From the NCBI RefSeq assembly GCF_014219065.1, contig NZ_JACLGO010000018.1, positions 25,307 through 89,306 of the forward strand: DNA of 64,000 bases, in the 5' to 3' direction. This document shows positions 26,375 through 36,710 of this stretch, piece after piece. The position numbers were made by a program, and so were the translations under genes. Below the pieces are notes generated by a model that did not search any database, had not been told where the DNA came from, and saw only the letters and a program-made list of their open reading frames with translations. Each line of letters starts with the position of its first letter. Position 1 is the stretch's first letter. Source of the stretch: Halopseudomonas xiamenensis. GTDB taxonomy: Bacteria; Pseudomonadota; Gammaproteobacteria; Pseudomonadales; Pseudomonadaceae.

Positions 26375-28642
26375 ATGCTTAACAGAGATCTGGAGATCAC
26401 CCTGAACCTGGCGTTCAAGGATGCCCGCAACAAACGCCACGAATTCATGACGGTCGAGCACCTGCTGCTCGCGTTGCTCGACAACCAGGCCGCCATCGCG
26501 GTGCTGCGCGCCTGTGGTGCGGATATGGAGCGCCTGCGCCGGGAGCTGTCCGAGTTCATCGACTCGACCACGCCCCTGATTCCCGTCCAGGACAGCGAAC
26601 GTGAAACCCAACCCACCCTTGGCTTCCAGCGCGTGCTGCAGCGTGCGGTGTTCCACGTGCAGAGTTCGGGCAAGGGCGAGGTCAACGGTGCCAACGTGCT
26701 GGCGGCGATTTTCAGCGAGCAGGAAAGCCAGGCGGTATTCTTCCTCAAGCAGCAGCAGATAGCGCGCATCGATATCGTCAACTTCATTTCCCATGGCATC
26801 TCCAAGGTCGCCGATGACAGCGAGAGCATGCAAGTCGACCAGGAAAGCCTGGACGAGGAGGGCGGCGAGACCATCTCGGCGAACAATCCGCTGGAAGCCT
26901 ACGCCAGCAATCTGAACGAACAGGCACGCCTGGGACGGATCGATCCCTTGGTCGGCCGTGCGGCCGAGGTAGAGCGGGTGGCGCAGATCCTGGTGCGTCG
27001 GCGCAAGAACAACCCGCTGCTGGTCGGCGAGGCCGGGGTCGGCAAGACCGCCATCGCCGAGGGGCTGGCCAAGCGTATCGTTGATGGCGAGGTGCCGGAC
27101 ATTCTCACCGAGGCAGTGGTGTACTCGCTAGACCTCGGTGCGCTGCTGGCCGGCACCAAGTACCGCGGTGACTTCGAGAAGCGCTTCAAGGCCTTGCTCA
27201 AGGCACTGAAGAAGCGGCCGCAGGCGGTGCTGTTCATCGACGAGATCCACACCATCATCGGCGCTGGCGCGGCATCCGGCGGAGTGATGGATGCCTCCAA
27301 CCTGCTCAAGCCGCTGCTGTCCTCCGGTGAGATCCGCTGCATCGGCTCCACTACCTTCCAGGAGTTTCGCGGTATCTTCGAGAAGGATCGCGCTCTGGCG
27401 CGGCGCTTCCAGAAGGTCGATGTGGTCGAACCCTCGGTCAGCGACACCATCCAGATTCTCAAGGGGCTGCGCAGCCGCTTCGAGGAGCACCATGGCATCC
27501 GCTATACCGACGAGTCGCTGAAGGCCGCCGCCGAGCTGGCCGACCGCTACATCAATGACCGCCACATGCCGGACAAGGCGATCGACGTGATCGACGAGGC
27601 CGGTGCCTACCAGCGGCTCAAGCCTCAGGAGGAGCGGCCCGAGTGCATCGATGTCGCCGAGGTCGAGGCCATCGTGGCCAAGATCGCCCGCATCCCGCCC
27701 AAGCACGTCTCCACCAGCGACAAGGAGCTGCTGAAGAACCTGGAGCGCGATCTCAAGCTGGTGGTGTTCGGCCAGGACCAGGCCATCGAGGCGCTGAGCA
27801 CGGCGATCAAGCTGTCCCGCGCCGGGCTCAAGTCAGCCGACAAGCCGGTGGGCTCGTTCCTGTTCGCCGGGCCGACCGGGGTCGGCAAGACCGAGGTCAC
27901 CCGCCAGTTGGCCAAGAGCCTCGGCGTGGAGCTGGTGCGTTTCGACATGTCCGAGTACATGGAGCGGCATACCGTGTCCCGGCTGATCGGCGCACCACCC
28001 GGCTATGTGGGATTCGACCAGGGTGGTCTGCTGACCGAAGCACTGAACAAGACCCCGCACTGCGTGCTGCTGCTCGACGAGATCGAGAAGGCGCATCCGG
28101 AAGTGTTCAACCTGCTGCTGCAGGTCATGGACCACGGCACCCTCACCGACAACAACGGGCGCAAGGCCGATTTCCGCAATGCGATCATCGTCCTGACCAC
28201 CAATGCCGGGGCCGAGTCCATGGCGCGCTCGTCGATCGGTTTCACCACCCAGGACCACACCAGCGATGCCATGGAGGTCATCAAGAAGACCTTCACCCCG
28301 GAGTTCCGCAACCGCCTGGATACCATTATCCAGTTCGGCCGGCTCAGTCACGCCAGCGTCAAGTTCGTGGTGGACAAGTTCCTCACCGAACTGCAGGCGC
28401 AGCTGGAAGACAAGCACGTGCTGCTGGATGTGGACGATGCTGCACGCGACTGGCTGGTGGAGCATGGCTACGATCCGTTGATGGGCGCGCGGCCCATGGC
28501 TCGCCTGATCCAGGACAAGATCAAGCGGCCACTGGCCGAGCAGATCCTGTTTGGCGAACTGGCCGAGCATGGCGGCACGGTGCACGTCACGCTGCGTGAT
28601 GGTGAGTTGGTACTGGACGTACCCGAGGAGGAGATGGCCTGA
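26375..28642 (+). CDS. clpA: ATP-dependent Clp protease ATPase subunit ClpA
   Basis: ClpA (755 residues) is the AAA+ unfoldase of the ClpAP protease. It has an N-terminal Clp repeat domain ([17 protein letters not shown]), a first AAA domain (Walker A GEAGVGKT, Walker [11 protein letters not shown]) and a second ([24 protein letters not shown]). The ClpP-docking loop appears as SSIGF near residue 615, in place of the E. coli IGL. Length is typical. Preceded by clpS. Confidence 0.98.
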   Translation: MLNRDLEITLNLAFKDARNKRHEFMTVEHLLLALLDNQAAIAVLRACGADMERLRRELSEFIDSTTPLIPVQDSERETQPTLGFQRVLQRAVFHVQSSGKGEVNGANVLAAIFSEQESQAVFFLKQQQIARIDIVNFISHGISKVADDSESMQVDQESLDEEGGETISANNPLEAYASNLNEQARLGRIDPLVGRAAEVERVAQILVRRRKNNPLLVGEAGVGKTAIAEGLAKRIVDGEVPDILTEAVVYSLDLGALLAGTKYRGDFEKRFKALLKALKKRPQAVLFIDEIHTIIGAGAASGGVMDASNLLKPLLSSGEIRCIGSTTFQEFRGIFEKDRALARRFQKVDVVEPSVSDTIQILKGLRSRFEEHHGIRYTDESLKAAAELADRYINDRHMPDKAIDVIDEAGAYQRLKPQEERPECIDVAEVEAIVAKIARIPPKHVSTSDKELLKNLERDLKLVVFGQDQAIEALSTAIKLSRAGLKSADKPVGSFLFAGPTGVGKTEVTRQLAKSLGVELVRFDMSEYMERHTVSRLIGAPPGYVGFDQGGLLTEALNKTPHCVLLLDEIEKAHPEVFNLLLQVMDHGTLTDNNGRKADFRNAIIVLTTNAGAESMARSSIGFTTQDHTSDAMEVIKKTFTPEFRNRLDTIIQFGRLSHASVKFVVDKFLTELQAQLEDKHVLLDVDDAARDWLVEHGYDPLMGARPMARLIQDKIKRPLAEQILFGELAEHGGTVHVTLRDGELVLDVPEEEMA

Positions 28643-28651
28643 TCCGGTTCA

Positions 28652-28682
28652 GGCCGGGCGGGGTGGTATGCCCCGTCCGGCC
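28652..28682. terminator. Hairpin between clpA and xthA
   Basis: GGCCGGGCGGGG pairs with CCCCGTCCGGCC (one G-T wobble) around a 7-base loop, midway between two convergent stop codons. There is no clear T-run, so it may act as a structural transcript end for both genes. Confidence 0.5.
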
Positions 28683-28690
28683 CTGCTGGA

Positions 28691-29506
28691 TCAGAGCGAG
28701 AACTGCGCCCATACCGGCGCATGGTCAGAGGGCTTCTCCATCCCGCGGATGGCGTAATCGATACCGGTATCGACACACTGCTCGATCAACCCCTTGCTGG
28801 CCATGACCAGGTCGATACGCAGTCCGCGCTTGGGGTCGTCTTCGAAGCCACGGCTACGGTAGTCAAACCAGCTGAAACGATCCGCAACGGCAGGATTCAT
28901 ATGACGGAAGGTGTCGACCAGGCCCCAGTCCTTGAGCTTCTGCAACCATTCGCGTTCTTCGGGCAGGAAGCTGCACTTGCCGGTACGCAGCCAGCGCTTG
29001 GCATTGGCCTCACCGATGCCGATATCGCAATCCTGCGGCGAGATATTCAGGTCACCCATTACCACGATGCGCTGCTCGGGGCTGAAACTCTGCTCCAGGT
29101 GGCTCTGCAAGTCGGCATAGAAGCGGGTCTTGGCTGGGAACTTGATCGGGTGGTCGCGACTCTCGCCCTGGGGGAAGTAGCCATTGAAGACGATCAACGG
29201 CTGACCGTCGGCACAGGGCAGGGCAGCGCTGATCATCCGGCACTGGGCGTCTTCGCCATCCTCCGGAAAGCCCTTGCGTACCCACAATGGCTCTTCGCGC
29301 GTCAGCAATGCCACACCGTAATGACCTTTCTGACCGTGAAAATGCACGTGATAGCCCAATGCCTGGACCGACTCCAACGGAAAGGCCGGGTCATCCACCT
29401 TGGTTTCCTGCAGGCCGATCACATCGGGGGCATGTTGCGCGACCACCTCTTGCAATTGATGAGGCCTTGCCCGCAACCCATTGATATTGAAAGAGACTAT
29501 TTTCAT
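28691..29506 (-). CDS. xthA: Exodeoxyribonuclease III
   Basis: XthA (271 residues) is an AP endonuclease and 3'-5' exonuclease for base-excision repair. The EEP-fold motifs are clear: [26 protein letters not shown] (metal-binding Glu), GDLNISP (Asp/Asn), and the C-terminal RIDLVMAS and [10 protein letters not shown] (catalytic Asp-His). Full length, convergent with clpA. Confidence 0.97.
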   Translation of the reverse strand: MKIVSFNINGLRARPHQLQEVVAQHAPDVIGLQETKVDDPAFPLESVQALGYHVHFHGQKGHYGVALLTREEPLWVRKGFPEDGEDAQCRMISAALPCADGQPLIVFNGYFPQGESRDHPIKFPAKTRFYADLQSHLEQSFSPEQRIVVMGDLNISPQDCDIGIGEANAKRWLRTGKCSFLPEEREWLQKLKDWGLVDTFRHMNPAVADRFSWFDYRSRGFEDDPKRGLRIDLVMASKGLIEQCVDTGIDYAIRGMEKPSDHAPVWAQFSL

Positions 29507-29629
29507 TGCGTTCCTGTCATTAAAAATCGGAAAAGCCGCAGCGATGCTCGGCCTGAAACGGAGTGCATGTTAGCATCCCCTGCAGGTCCGTTGTTTGCGC
29601 GCCTGACCCCTTAGTTGCTGGAAGAGAAT

Positions 29630-31336
29630 ATGGTCCGTTTTTTTGTGCTGTCGGTACTGCTCCTGCTTGCCACGGCGGCGCGCGCCGAACTGGAAGTCAG
29701 GGTGGAACCACGCAATGACGCGGCCAAGCGCAATATCGAAGCCTACATAGGCACGCTTTCAGCGGACAGTCACCAGGCGATGTGGCGCCTGGCGCGTTCC
29801 AGTCGCGAGCAGGCGCTCAGCGCATTGCAGGCTCTCGGCTACTACCACGCCCGGGTAAGGCCGCGCGTCACCGGCGCACAGAGCGAACCGGTCCTGGTGC
29901 TGGAGGTGGCACTGGGCGAACCGGTGCGGCTGGATGAGGTGACCTTCGATATCACCGGTCCCGGGCGTGACACCGAGTATTTCAGCATCCCGCGCAGCCG
30001 CTACCTGATGCCCGGCGCGCAGCTGCACCATGGCCGTTACGAAGATACCAAGACGCTGTTGGAGAACCAGGCGCTGCGCTACGGCTATTTTTCCGGCAAG
30101 TTCCTGGAGAACCGCATGCTGATCGATGTCGATCAGTACCTGGCCGACATCATCCTGCGCTACGACACGGGTGAGCGCTACCGGCTGGGTGAGGTCAGTT
30201 TTTCCGAGACACCATTCGATCCGGACCTGCTGCAACGCATGGTGCCATTTCGCCCCGGGGTGCCCTACGATGCGGACCTGGTCGCGGAGTTCAACCGCGA
30301 GCTGCTGTCCAGCGGCTATTTCGAAACGGTTCAGGTGTCGGCGCCATCGAACCTGGCGGTGGATAACGAGATCCCGGTGCAGGTCAACCTCAAGGCTCGT
30401 AACCAACATACCCTGGGCTTTGGCGGTGGTTTCTCCACTGACGTGGGCCCGCGCGCCAAGGCTGACTGGACCCAACACTGGCTCAACTCCCGGGGCCACA
30501 GCCGTGGGGCAGAGCTGGAGCTGTCGGGGCCACGACAGAAGGTTTCCTCCTGGTACCAGATCCCACTGACACCGCCGCAATCCAGTCACCTGCGCTTCTT
30601 TACCGGCTGGCAGAGGGAAGACATCGACGACACCGAAAGCGAGAGCCTGGTCGTCGGTGGTCTGTTCCAGCGGCGGCTGGACAATGGCTGGAACCGCAGC
30701 ATAGGCCTGCGCCTGGAGCAGGAGCGCTACTCGCTGGGTAACGACTCGGGCCACAGCACACTGCTGATCCCCAGTCTCGGCTTCCAGCGCACCATCAGTG
30801 ATGACAGCATGGACCCCAGCCGCGGCTACAGCCTGATGATGGACCTGCAGGGTGCCAAGGAAGGCATCATCTCGGATATCGATTTCGTCCGGCTGAACAT
30901 GTCCGCCAAGGGCCTGTATACCCTGTGGGACAACCACCGCTTTCTGGCCCGCGCCCAGGCCGGGGGGATAGCCAGCAATGGTTTTGCCAGTGTGCCAGCG
31001 TCGTTGCGCTTTTTCGCCGGTGGCGACCAGAGCGTGCGTGGCTACGACTATCGCACCCTGGCTCCTACCGATGAGACCGGCGACCGCATCGGTGGCCGCT
31101 ACCTGCTGGCGACCAGTGCCGAATACCAGTACGAGTTCAAGCCGAAGTGGCGTGCCGCGGTCTTTGTCGATCATGGTAATGCCGTGGACAGCTGGAAGGA
31201 CCCGATGAAGACCAGTGCCGGCCTGGGCATCCGCTGGGTTTCCCCGGTCGGGCCCATCCGCCTGGACCTGGCCAGGTCGGTGAGCGATCCGGATGAGGGC
31301 TTCCGTATCCACTTCTCCATGGGGGCCGAACTGTGA
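29630..31336 (+). CDS. tamA: TamA, outer-membrane translocation and assembly factor
   Basis: TamA (568 residues) is an Omp85-family barrel that, with TamB, helps insert some outer-membrane proteins and supports lipid transport. It has a signal peptide (MVRFFVLSVLLLLATAARA), three POTRA-like repeats (about 20-260) and a C-terminal surface-antigen barrel with RFFAGGDQSVRGYDYRTL and the final GLGIRWVSPVGPIRLDLA. I chose the ATG at 29630 because GGAAGAG precedes it; the TTG at 29615 would interrupt that site. It overlaps tamB at GTGA. Confidence 0.93.
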   Translation: MVRFFVLSVLLLLATAARAELEVRVEPRNDAAKRNIEAYIGTLSADSHQAMWRLARSSREQALSALQALGYYHARVRPRVTGAQSEPVLVLEVALGEPVRLDEVTFDITGPGRDTEYFSIPRSRYLMPGAQLHHGRYEDTKTLLENQALRYGYFSGKFLENRMLIDVDQYLADIILRYDTGERYRLGEVSFSETPFDPDLLQRMVPFRPGVPYDADLVAEFNRELLSSGYFETVQVSAPSNLAVDNEIPVQVNLKARNQHTLGFGGGFSTDVGPRAKADWTQHWLNSRGHSRGAELELSGPRQKVSSWYQIPLTPPQSSHLRFFTGWQREDIDDTESESLVVGGLFQRRLDNGWNRSIGLRLEQERYSLGNDSGHSTLLIPSLGFQRTISDDSMDPSRGYSLMMDLQGAKEGIISDIDFVRLNMSAKGLYTLWDNHRFLARAQAGGIASNGFASVPASLRFFAGGDQSVRGYDYRTLAPTDETGDRIGGRYLLATSAEYQYEFKPKWRAAVFVDHGNAVDSWKDPMKTSAGLGIRWVSPVGPIRLDLARSVSDPDEGFRIHFSMGAEL

Positions 31337-34300
31337 GCCGTTTTTTCCTCAAGGCCCTGCTGCGCGGCCTGCTGATCCTGCTGCTGGTACCTGTGTTGCT
31401 GGTCGCGCTGCTGGCTGCATTGCTGTCCAACGAGGCGTTCAACCGCTGGCTGATGAACAAGGCCCCGGAACTGGAGCCGCGCCTGCAACTCGACTTCACC
31501 GGCGGCCAGTTGTGGCAGGGATGGCGCTTCTCCAGCCTGCGCTGGAGCGACACCGGCATCAATGTCACGGTCGAGGATCTGCAGTTCGCCTGGTCACCCG
31601 GCTGCCTGCGCGGCAAGCGGGTCTGCATCGATCTGCTCAGCGCCGAGCGCATCAGCATCCTCACCAGCGAGGATGACAGCCCCAGCGAGCCACGACAGGA
31701 CATCAGCCTGCCAAGCCTACAGCTGCCGGTCGGCATCCAACTGCAGCAGCTGCGTATCGGCAGCGTCTGGCTCGATGACCAGCAGGCGTTGCTCAGCGAT
31801 ATCCTGCTGCAGGCTCAGGCTAGTGGCGACCACCTGCATATCAGCCGCTTCAGCGGCACCGGACCCGACCTGACATGGGATGTGGAAGGGGACGTGCGCA
31901 TGATCGGTGACTGGCCCCTGCGCATTCTCGCCGATGTGCAATTGCCGGCCATGGATGAGCGCCCCTGGCAACTGCAGGCCCGTATCGGCGGCAGCGCCGC
32001 AGACCTGCAACTGGAGGCGCGCAGCAGTGGCTATCTGCCCGGCGTACTGACCGCCAGTCTCCATCCACTACAGGCGGAGCTGCCGTTGCAGGCGCATTGG
32101 CGCGGCGAGTCTTTCCTGGCACTGCAGTCATTACCGCCGAGCCTGACGCTCAACGACCTGGTACTTGAACTGGATGGCAACCTCGAGGACGGCATCGCCA
32201 TGCAGGCCAGCGGCAATCTGCCGGGCGAGGGCGGTAACGTCAGCATGAGCCTGCGCGGACAGGCGATGACCACAGGCGTTTCCGGAGTCAACCTGCAGCT
32301 CTGGGTGACAGAACAGCCGGAGCGGGACCTGCGTCTGTCCGCCGAAGCCGACTGGAGTGAGGAACTGGCGGCACAGGCCGAACTGGCCATGCAGCAGTTC
32401 CCCTGGCAATGGCTGTACCCGCAGGATATCGGGACGCTGGAAATACAGCAGCTCGGGCTGCAGGCCCAGGTGCATGGTGAACGCTTCAGTTCCGACCTGC
32501 AGGCGCAGTTGACCGGGGTAGCGGAGCAGACCGCCGAGCTGAGCCTGTCGCTGGCGGGCACACCAGAAGAAATCACCATCGCCCCCCTGGCCCTGACTAC
32601 CGACAACGGTCGCCTCAATGGCCAGGCTGTCATCGGTCTGCTGGAGGGCGTCAGCTGGAATGCCAGCCTGCTGCTCGAGGAGCTCAACCCGAGAGTATTC
32701 GTTGCCGAATTGCCCGGCTCGCTCAGCGGTCCGATCAACAGCGAAGGCAGCCTGCGCGATGATGACCTGCAGCTCTCCGCCGGCTGGGACCTCAGTGGCA
32801 CACTGCGCGGCCAGCCGCTGGCCCTGTCCGGTGCGCTGGCGGGCAATGACCAACAATGGCAGGTCAACGACCTGCTGCTGCGCCAGGGGGAAAACCGCAT
32901 CAGCGGTGCCGGCTATTGGGGCAATACGGTTGAGGGCCGTTTCGACATTGCACTGCCGCAATTGCGTACCCTGTGGCCGGGCCTGGCCGGCAGCCTGAGT
33001 GGTACAGCACTTGCCTCAGGCTCGGCTGAGGCACCGAAACTGACTATCGACCTGCGGGGCGAGCGGGTAGGGTACGAGGACTTAGGCCTGGCGCAACTGG
33101 CACTGGACGGCAACCTCACCCTCAATGACCAGTTGCCCGTCACCCTGAATCTGACAGCCAGCCGGCTGCGCAGCGGCGATACCCGGCTGGGTGACCTGAG
33201 CCTGTCCGCCGACGGTAACAAGGCGTCCCATCGCCTGGCCATCGACCTGCAGGGTGGTATCGTCGAGCTCAACAGCCGCCTGTCCGGTCGCCTGACCGAT
33301 GAACGTTGGCAAGGTCAGTTGAGTACCGGCAGCATCGCCAGCGACGAGATGCTCTGGCAACTGGATGAGCCGGCAGCGCTGAGCTACCGGCTGGCCAATG
33401 GTGACCTGCGGCTGGGAGCCCACTGCTGGAGCCATCTGCATAGCCGGCTGTGTTTCAATGGCGAACAGCGGCTGATGCCCGATCGGCAGCTGCATGTGCA
33501 GTTGAGTGATTTCCCGCTGGCTTCCCTGCAGCCTTGGCTTCCCGAGGACTTCACCTGGGATGCCAGCCTGAACGCCGATGCCAGTTTCCGCCAGAGCGCC
33601 GGGGCCCAGCCGACCGCCAATGTGCTGGTCAGCAGCCGCAATGGCGAGATCAGCGTCAGCAACGCCGAGCAGGACCTGCAACTGCCCTATGAAACCCTCG
33701 AGTTCAGCGCGCAGCTCGACCCCAGGCGCGCACGCACCCAGTTGCAATTGCTCAGCAGTGGCCTCGGCAACCTTGATATCCAGGCCGACATCACCGACCC
33801 CAGCGGCGAGCAGCGCCTGGAAGGCAGCTATCGCCTGAGCGATGTACAGCTGGATATCCTGCGGCCGTTCCTGCCCCAGGTGGACACCCTCAGCGGCGAT
33901 CTGGTCGGCAACGGCGTGCTCCGCGGAACTCTCACCGAACCCCAGGTCGAGGGGGAGATCCGCCTGCGCGATGGTCATGTCAGTGGTCCCGAATTACCAG
34001 TCAGTTTCGAGCAATTGCAGGTATTGATCGGCATCAGCGGGCAACAGGCTAACATCGATGGCCAATGGCGCAGCGGCGCAGGGCAGGGCAGACTGGCCGG
34101 CACCGCCGCCTGGGCGCCATCGCTGGCAGTGGATATCGCACTGACCGGTAACGACCTGCCGATTCACGTCGACCCTTACGCGGATCTGCTGGCCAGCCCC
34201 GATCTACATATCGGCCTGGCCGACAACAACCTCCGGCTCACCGGCACCATCGCCATCCCCGAAGGCGAGATCACCGTCCGCGAATTGCCCCCCGCAGCGG

Positions 34301-35052
34301 TCAGGGTATCGGCCGATGCCGAGATCGTCGGAGCCGAGGAGCAAGTGGAGGAGGGGCTGCCGATGGGCATCAGCGCCGATATACGTCTGGCCATCGGCGA
34401 CCAGTTGCACTTCAGCGGTTTCGGCCTGACCGGACGTCTCAGCGGGCTGCTGCAGGTCAGGGAAAACATGACCGCCACCGGCGACCTGAACATCCTCGAC
34501 GGCCGCTTCCGCGGCTATGGCCAGCGGCTGGAATTGCGCCGGGCACAGATCCTGTTCGCCGGCCCGCTGAGCAAACCGTACCTGGATATCGAAGCCATCC
34601 GCCGGGTGGATGACGTGATCGCCGGGCTGCGCCTGACCGGTCCGGCTGATGCGCCGGTATCGGAAGTGTTCTCCGAGCCGACCATGGCCCAGGAGCAGGC
34701 GCTGGCCTATCTGATACTCGGCCGTCCGCTGGGCGCCGATGGCGGTGACAGCAACCTGCTGGGCCAGGCGGCACTGGCTCTGGGCATGGCCGGCAGCACA
34801 CCGCTGGCGAAGAATATCGCCGGCTCGCTGGGTATAGAAGACTTCCAGCTCGATACCGAAGGCAGCGGCCTGACCACCAGCGTGGTGGCGACCGGATACA
34901 TCACCGAAAAACTGAGTTTGCGCTATGGTGTAGGGGTATTCGAACAGGCCAACCAACTGGCGCTGCGTTACGACCTGACCAAGCGCCTGTATCTGGAAGC
35001 CGTGGGCGGCCTGGCCAGCTCACTGGACTTTTTCTACCGCATCGATTTTTGA
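31333..35052 (+). CDS. tamB: TamB, inner-membrane-anchored bridge protein (DUF490)
   Basis: TamB (1239 residues) spans the periplasm as a beta-taco tube and works with TamA; AsmA-like bridge proteins are implicated in phospholipid transport. It has an N-terminal membrane anchor (ALLRGLLILLLVPVLLVALL), a long repetitive beta-strand body, and the conserved C-terminal DUF490 domain (GDLNILDGRFRGYGQRLELR, RPLGADGGDSNLL, LSLRYGVGVFE). It starts with GTG overlapping the tamA stop (GTGA), hence tight translational coupling. Its length is in the normal range. Confidence 0.93.
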   Translation: MSRFFLKALLRGLLILLLVPVLLVALLAALLSNEAFNRWLMNKAPELEPRLQLDFTGGQLWQGWRFSSLRWSDTGINVTVEDLQFAWSPGCLRGKRVCIDLLSAERISILTSEDDSPSEPRQDISLPSLQLPVGIQLQQLRIGSVWLDDQQALLSDILLQAQASGDHLHISRFSGTGPDLTWDVEGDVRMIGDWPLRILADVQLPAMDERPWQLQARIGGSAADLQLEARSSGYLPGVLTASLHPLQAELPLQAHWRGESFLALQSLPPSLTLNDLVLELDGNLEDGIAMQASGNLPGEGGNVSMSLRGQAMTTGVSGVNLQLWVTEQPERDLRLSAEADWSEELAAQAELAMQQFPWQWLYPQDIGTLEIQQLGLQAQVHGERFSSDLQAQLTGVAEQTAELSLSLAGTPEEITIAPLALTTDNGRLNGQAVIGLLEGVSWNASLLLEELNPRVFVAELPGSLSGPINSEGSLRDDDLQLSAGWDLSGTLRGQPLALSGALAGNDQQWQVNDLLLRQGENRISGAGYWGNTVEGRFDIALPQLRTLWPGLAGSLSGTALASGSAEAPKLTIDLRGERVGYEDLGLAQLALDGNLTLNDQLPVTLNLTASRLRSGDTRLGDLSLSADGNKASHRLAIDLQGGIVELNSRLSGRLTDERWQGQLSTGSIASDEMLWQLDEPAALSYRLANGDLRLGAHCWSHLHSRLCFNGEQRLMPDRQLHVQLSDFPLASLQPWLPEDFTWDASLNADASFRQSAGAQPTANVLVSSRNGEISVSNAEQDLQLPYETLEFSAQLDPRRARTQLQLLSSGLGNLDIQADITDPSGEQRLEGSYRLSDVQLDILRPFLPQVDTLSGDLVGNGVLRGTLTEPQVEGEIRLRDGHVSGPELPVSFEQLQVLIGISGQQANIDGQWRSGAGQGRLAGTAAWAPSLAVDIALTGNDLPIHVDPYADLLASPDLHIGLADNNLRLTGTIAIPEGEITVRELPPAAVRVSADAEIVGAEEQVEEGLPMGISADIRLAIGDQLHFSGFGLTGRLSGLLQVRENMTATGDLNILDGRFRGYGQRLELRRAQILFAGPLSKPYLDIEAIRRVDDVIAGLRLTGPADAPVSEVFSEPTMAQEQALAYLILGRPLGADGGDSNLLGQAALALGMAGSTPLAKNIAGSLGIEDFQLDTEGSGLTTSVVATGYITEKLSLRYGVGVFEQANQLALRYDLTKRLYLEAVGGLASSLDFFYRIDF

Positions 35053-35083
35053 TGCCTCACTGCAAGACTGAAAGGAGTTTCAC

Positions 35084-35584
35084 ATGTCGAATGTTACTTT
35101 GCGCGGCAACCCGGTCACCGTTGGCGGCAAACTTCCCGCGCCTGGCGACAGCGCCCCGGCATTCACCCTGGTAAGCCAGGACCTGTCCGACGTCAGCCTG
35201 GCGTCCTTCGCCGGCAAGCGCAAGATCCTGAATATCTTCCCCAGCGTCGACACCCCGACCTGCGCCACCTCCGTGCGCACCTTCAACACCAAGGCCAGCA
35301 ACCTGCCCAATACCGCCGTGCTGTGCATCTCCGCGGACCTGCCGTTCGCCCAGAGCCGTTTCTGCGCTGCCGAAGGCCTGGAGAACGTGACCAACCTGTC
35401 GACCCTGCGCGGCGCGGAATTCATTCGCAACTACGGCGTAGCGATCGAAGACGGTCCGCTGGCTGGCCTAGCTGCACGCGCGGTGGTGGTGCTGGATGAG
35501 AACGACAAGGTGCTGCACAGCGAGCTGGTTTCCGAGATCGGCAATGAGCCGGATTATGACAAGGCCTTGGCGGCGTTGAGCTAA
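35084..35584 (+). CDS. tpx: Thiol peroxidase Tpx
   Basis: Tpx (166 residues) is a periplasm/cytoplasm atypical 2-Cys peroxiredoxin that reduces hydroperoxides with thioredoxin. The peroxidatic cysteine is C60 in [12 protein letters not shown] and the resolving cysteine C94 in SRFCAAEG, as in E. coli Tpx. GAAAGGAG precedes the ATG. It is the last conserved chromosomal gene before the AT-richer segment. Confidence 0.97.
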   Translation: MSNVTLRGNPVTVGGKLPAPGDSAPAFTLVSQDLSDVSLASFAGKRKILNIFPSVDTPTCATSVRTFNTKASNLPNTAVLCISADLPFAQSRFCAAEGLENVTNLSTLRGAEFIRNYGVAIEDGPLAGLAARAVVVLDENDKVLHSELVSEIGNEPDYDKALAALS

Positions 35585-35604
35585 GCAGCGGTTGAAATGA
35601 CGTA

Positions 35605-35632
35605 CAGGCGTGTCTCCGATGAGGCACGCCTG
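35605..35632 (+). terminator. Possible tpx terminator hairpin
   Basis: CAGGCGTG and CACGCCTG form an 8-bp stem with a 12-base loop 20 bases after the tpx stop. The downstream sequence is only moderately T-rich, so efficiency is uncertain. Confidence 0.45.
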
Positions 35633-35728
35633 CATGCCGTTATCTACTTACCATAATCTTGCTTTAGACGAAGTCTGCGTACATAAAGAACAGTCCCAGC
35701 TCGCTCCATCACTCGTCACGTTATTTCG

Positions 35729-35744
35729 CATAATCTATATTATG
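35729..35744. other. AT-rich dyad CATAAT-CTAT-ATTATG
   Basis: A perfect 6-bp inverted repeat in the 190-base stretch between tpx and the DnaB-like gene. It could be an operator or part of the 3' end of the minus-strand operon; no nearby gene start makes an operator likely. The rest of 35633-35774 is AT-rich with nothing I can name. Confidence 0.25.
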
Positions 35745-35774
35745 TTAAATTTTGTATTTCTCTATAGATGCCCT

Positions 35775-36695
35775 TCAACCAGATCGGTGGCTGCCATAGT
35801 GGCCGTATGGCAAATTTTCAAAACGACAATAACACCCCCTAAACATCATACGTACTGTGCCGATGAGTCCATTCCGCTGCTTAGCAACAATGATCTCGGC
35901 AATACCTTTATCTTCCGTATCCGGGTGGTACACTTCGTCTCGGTAAACAAACACGATCATGTCCGCATCTCGCTCGCTCACGCCCATCTCACTTAAATCG
36001 AAAAGGATGGGACGTCTTTGAGTAATCTCAAGCGAGTGCTCCATTTCTGATAAAACAACTACCGGGCAATTGAATTTCTGAGCCAGGGATTTGAGTGTCC
36101 GACAGACTTCTGACAACTTACGTTTTTTATTTTTATAGCGATCTTCCCTGCATAGTATTTGCTGGAGATTGTCCACTATGACTAAGTCTATCCCATCGTT
36201 TTTGCATGCTACATATCTGGAGCGGGAGCGTATTTCGGCAAGGTTGATAGCAGAATCGTCAATATAAAGACTGCAGTTCTGCATCGCTGATACGGCTGAG
36301 TCTGCCCGCTCCTGCTCATCAGCATCCAGCTTGCCTTCATACAACCTGAATAGATCGATACGCCCGATGGATGCCAGCATACGCATCGCCAACATCTCCG
36401 CGGGCAGATCCAATGAAAACACCAGGACGGTCTTGTCGTGGAGCATTGCGTTTTCCGCGATATTCATCGCGAAGGTCGTTGCGCCCATCGCTGGTTGACC
36501 TGCGATAACAATCAGTTCTGCCGGCTGTAGTCCCCTGGTCATTGCGTTCAAGTCATCGAAGCCGGTGTCCAGCCCGGTCTGCCGCGAACCTCTTTGGCGG
36601 TTATATGACACTCTAAGCAGAATGTCCTTCAGCAATATAGGCCCACCATCATTAGATGATGCTTCAAATCCTTTCTCATCGCCCCATATAGTCAT
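35775..36695 (-). CDS. DnaB C-terminal-domain ATPase with degenerate active site
   Basis: This 306-residue protein matches the RecA-like C-terminal half of the replicative helicase DnaB but lacks the N-terminal primase-binding domain. Alignment anchors are GFDDLNAMTRGLQP, TTFAMNIAENA, IYRDEVYH-like VYRDEVYHPDTEDKGIAEII and KQRNGLIGTVRM. Catalytic residues are altered: Walker A reads GQPAMGATT, so the lysine is alanine (A72); the catalytic glutamate of FSLEMP is aspartate (D96, FSLDLP); LSQLNRSLE has become LSEMEHSLE. Walker B Asp (LVIVDNLQ) and the KQR residues (K272, R274) are retained. It may bind other subunits or DNA without unwinding. It is the second gene after the DUF1643-like protein, 15 bases downstream. 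Function unknown. Confidence 0.85.
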   Translation of the reverse strand: MTIWGDEKGFEASSNDGGPILLKDILLRVSYNRQRGSRQTGLDTGFDDLNAMTRGLQPAELIVIAGQPAMGATTFAMNIAENAMLHDKTVLVFSLDLPAEMLAMRMLASIGRIDLFRLYEGKLDADEQERADSAVSAMQNCSLYIDDSAINLAEIRSRSRYVACKNDGIDLVIVDNLQQILCREDRYKNKKRKLSEVCRTLKSLAQKFNCPVVVLSEMEHSLEITQRRPILFDLSEMGVSERDADMIVFVYRDEVYHPDTEDKGIAEIIVAKQRNGLIGTVRMMFRGCYCRFENLPYGHYGSHRSG

Positions 36696-36710
36696 ATAAA
36701 GCAGCCCTAC

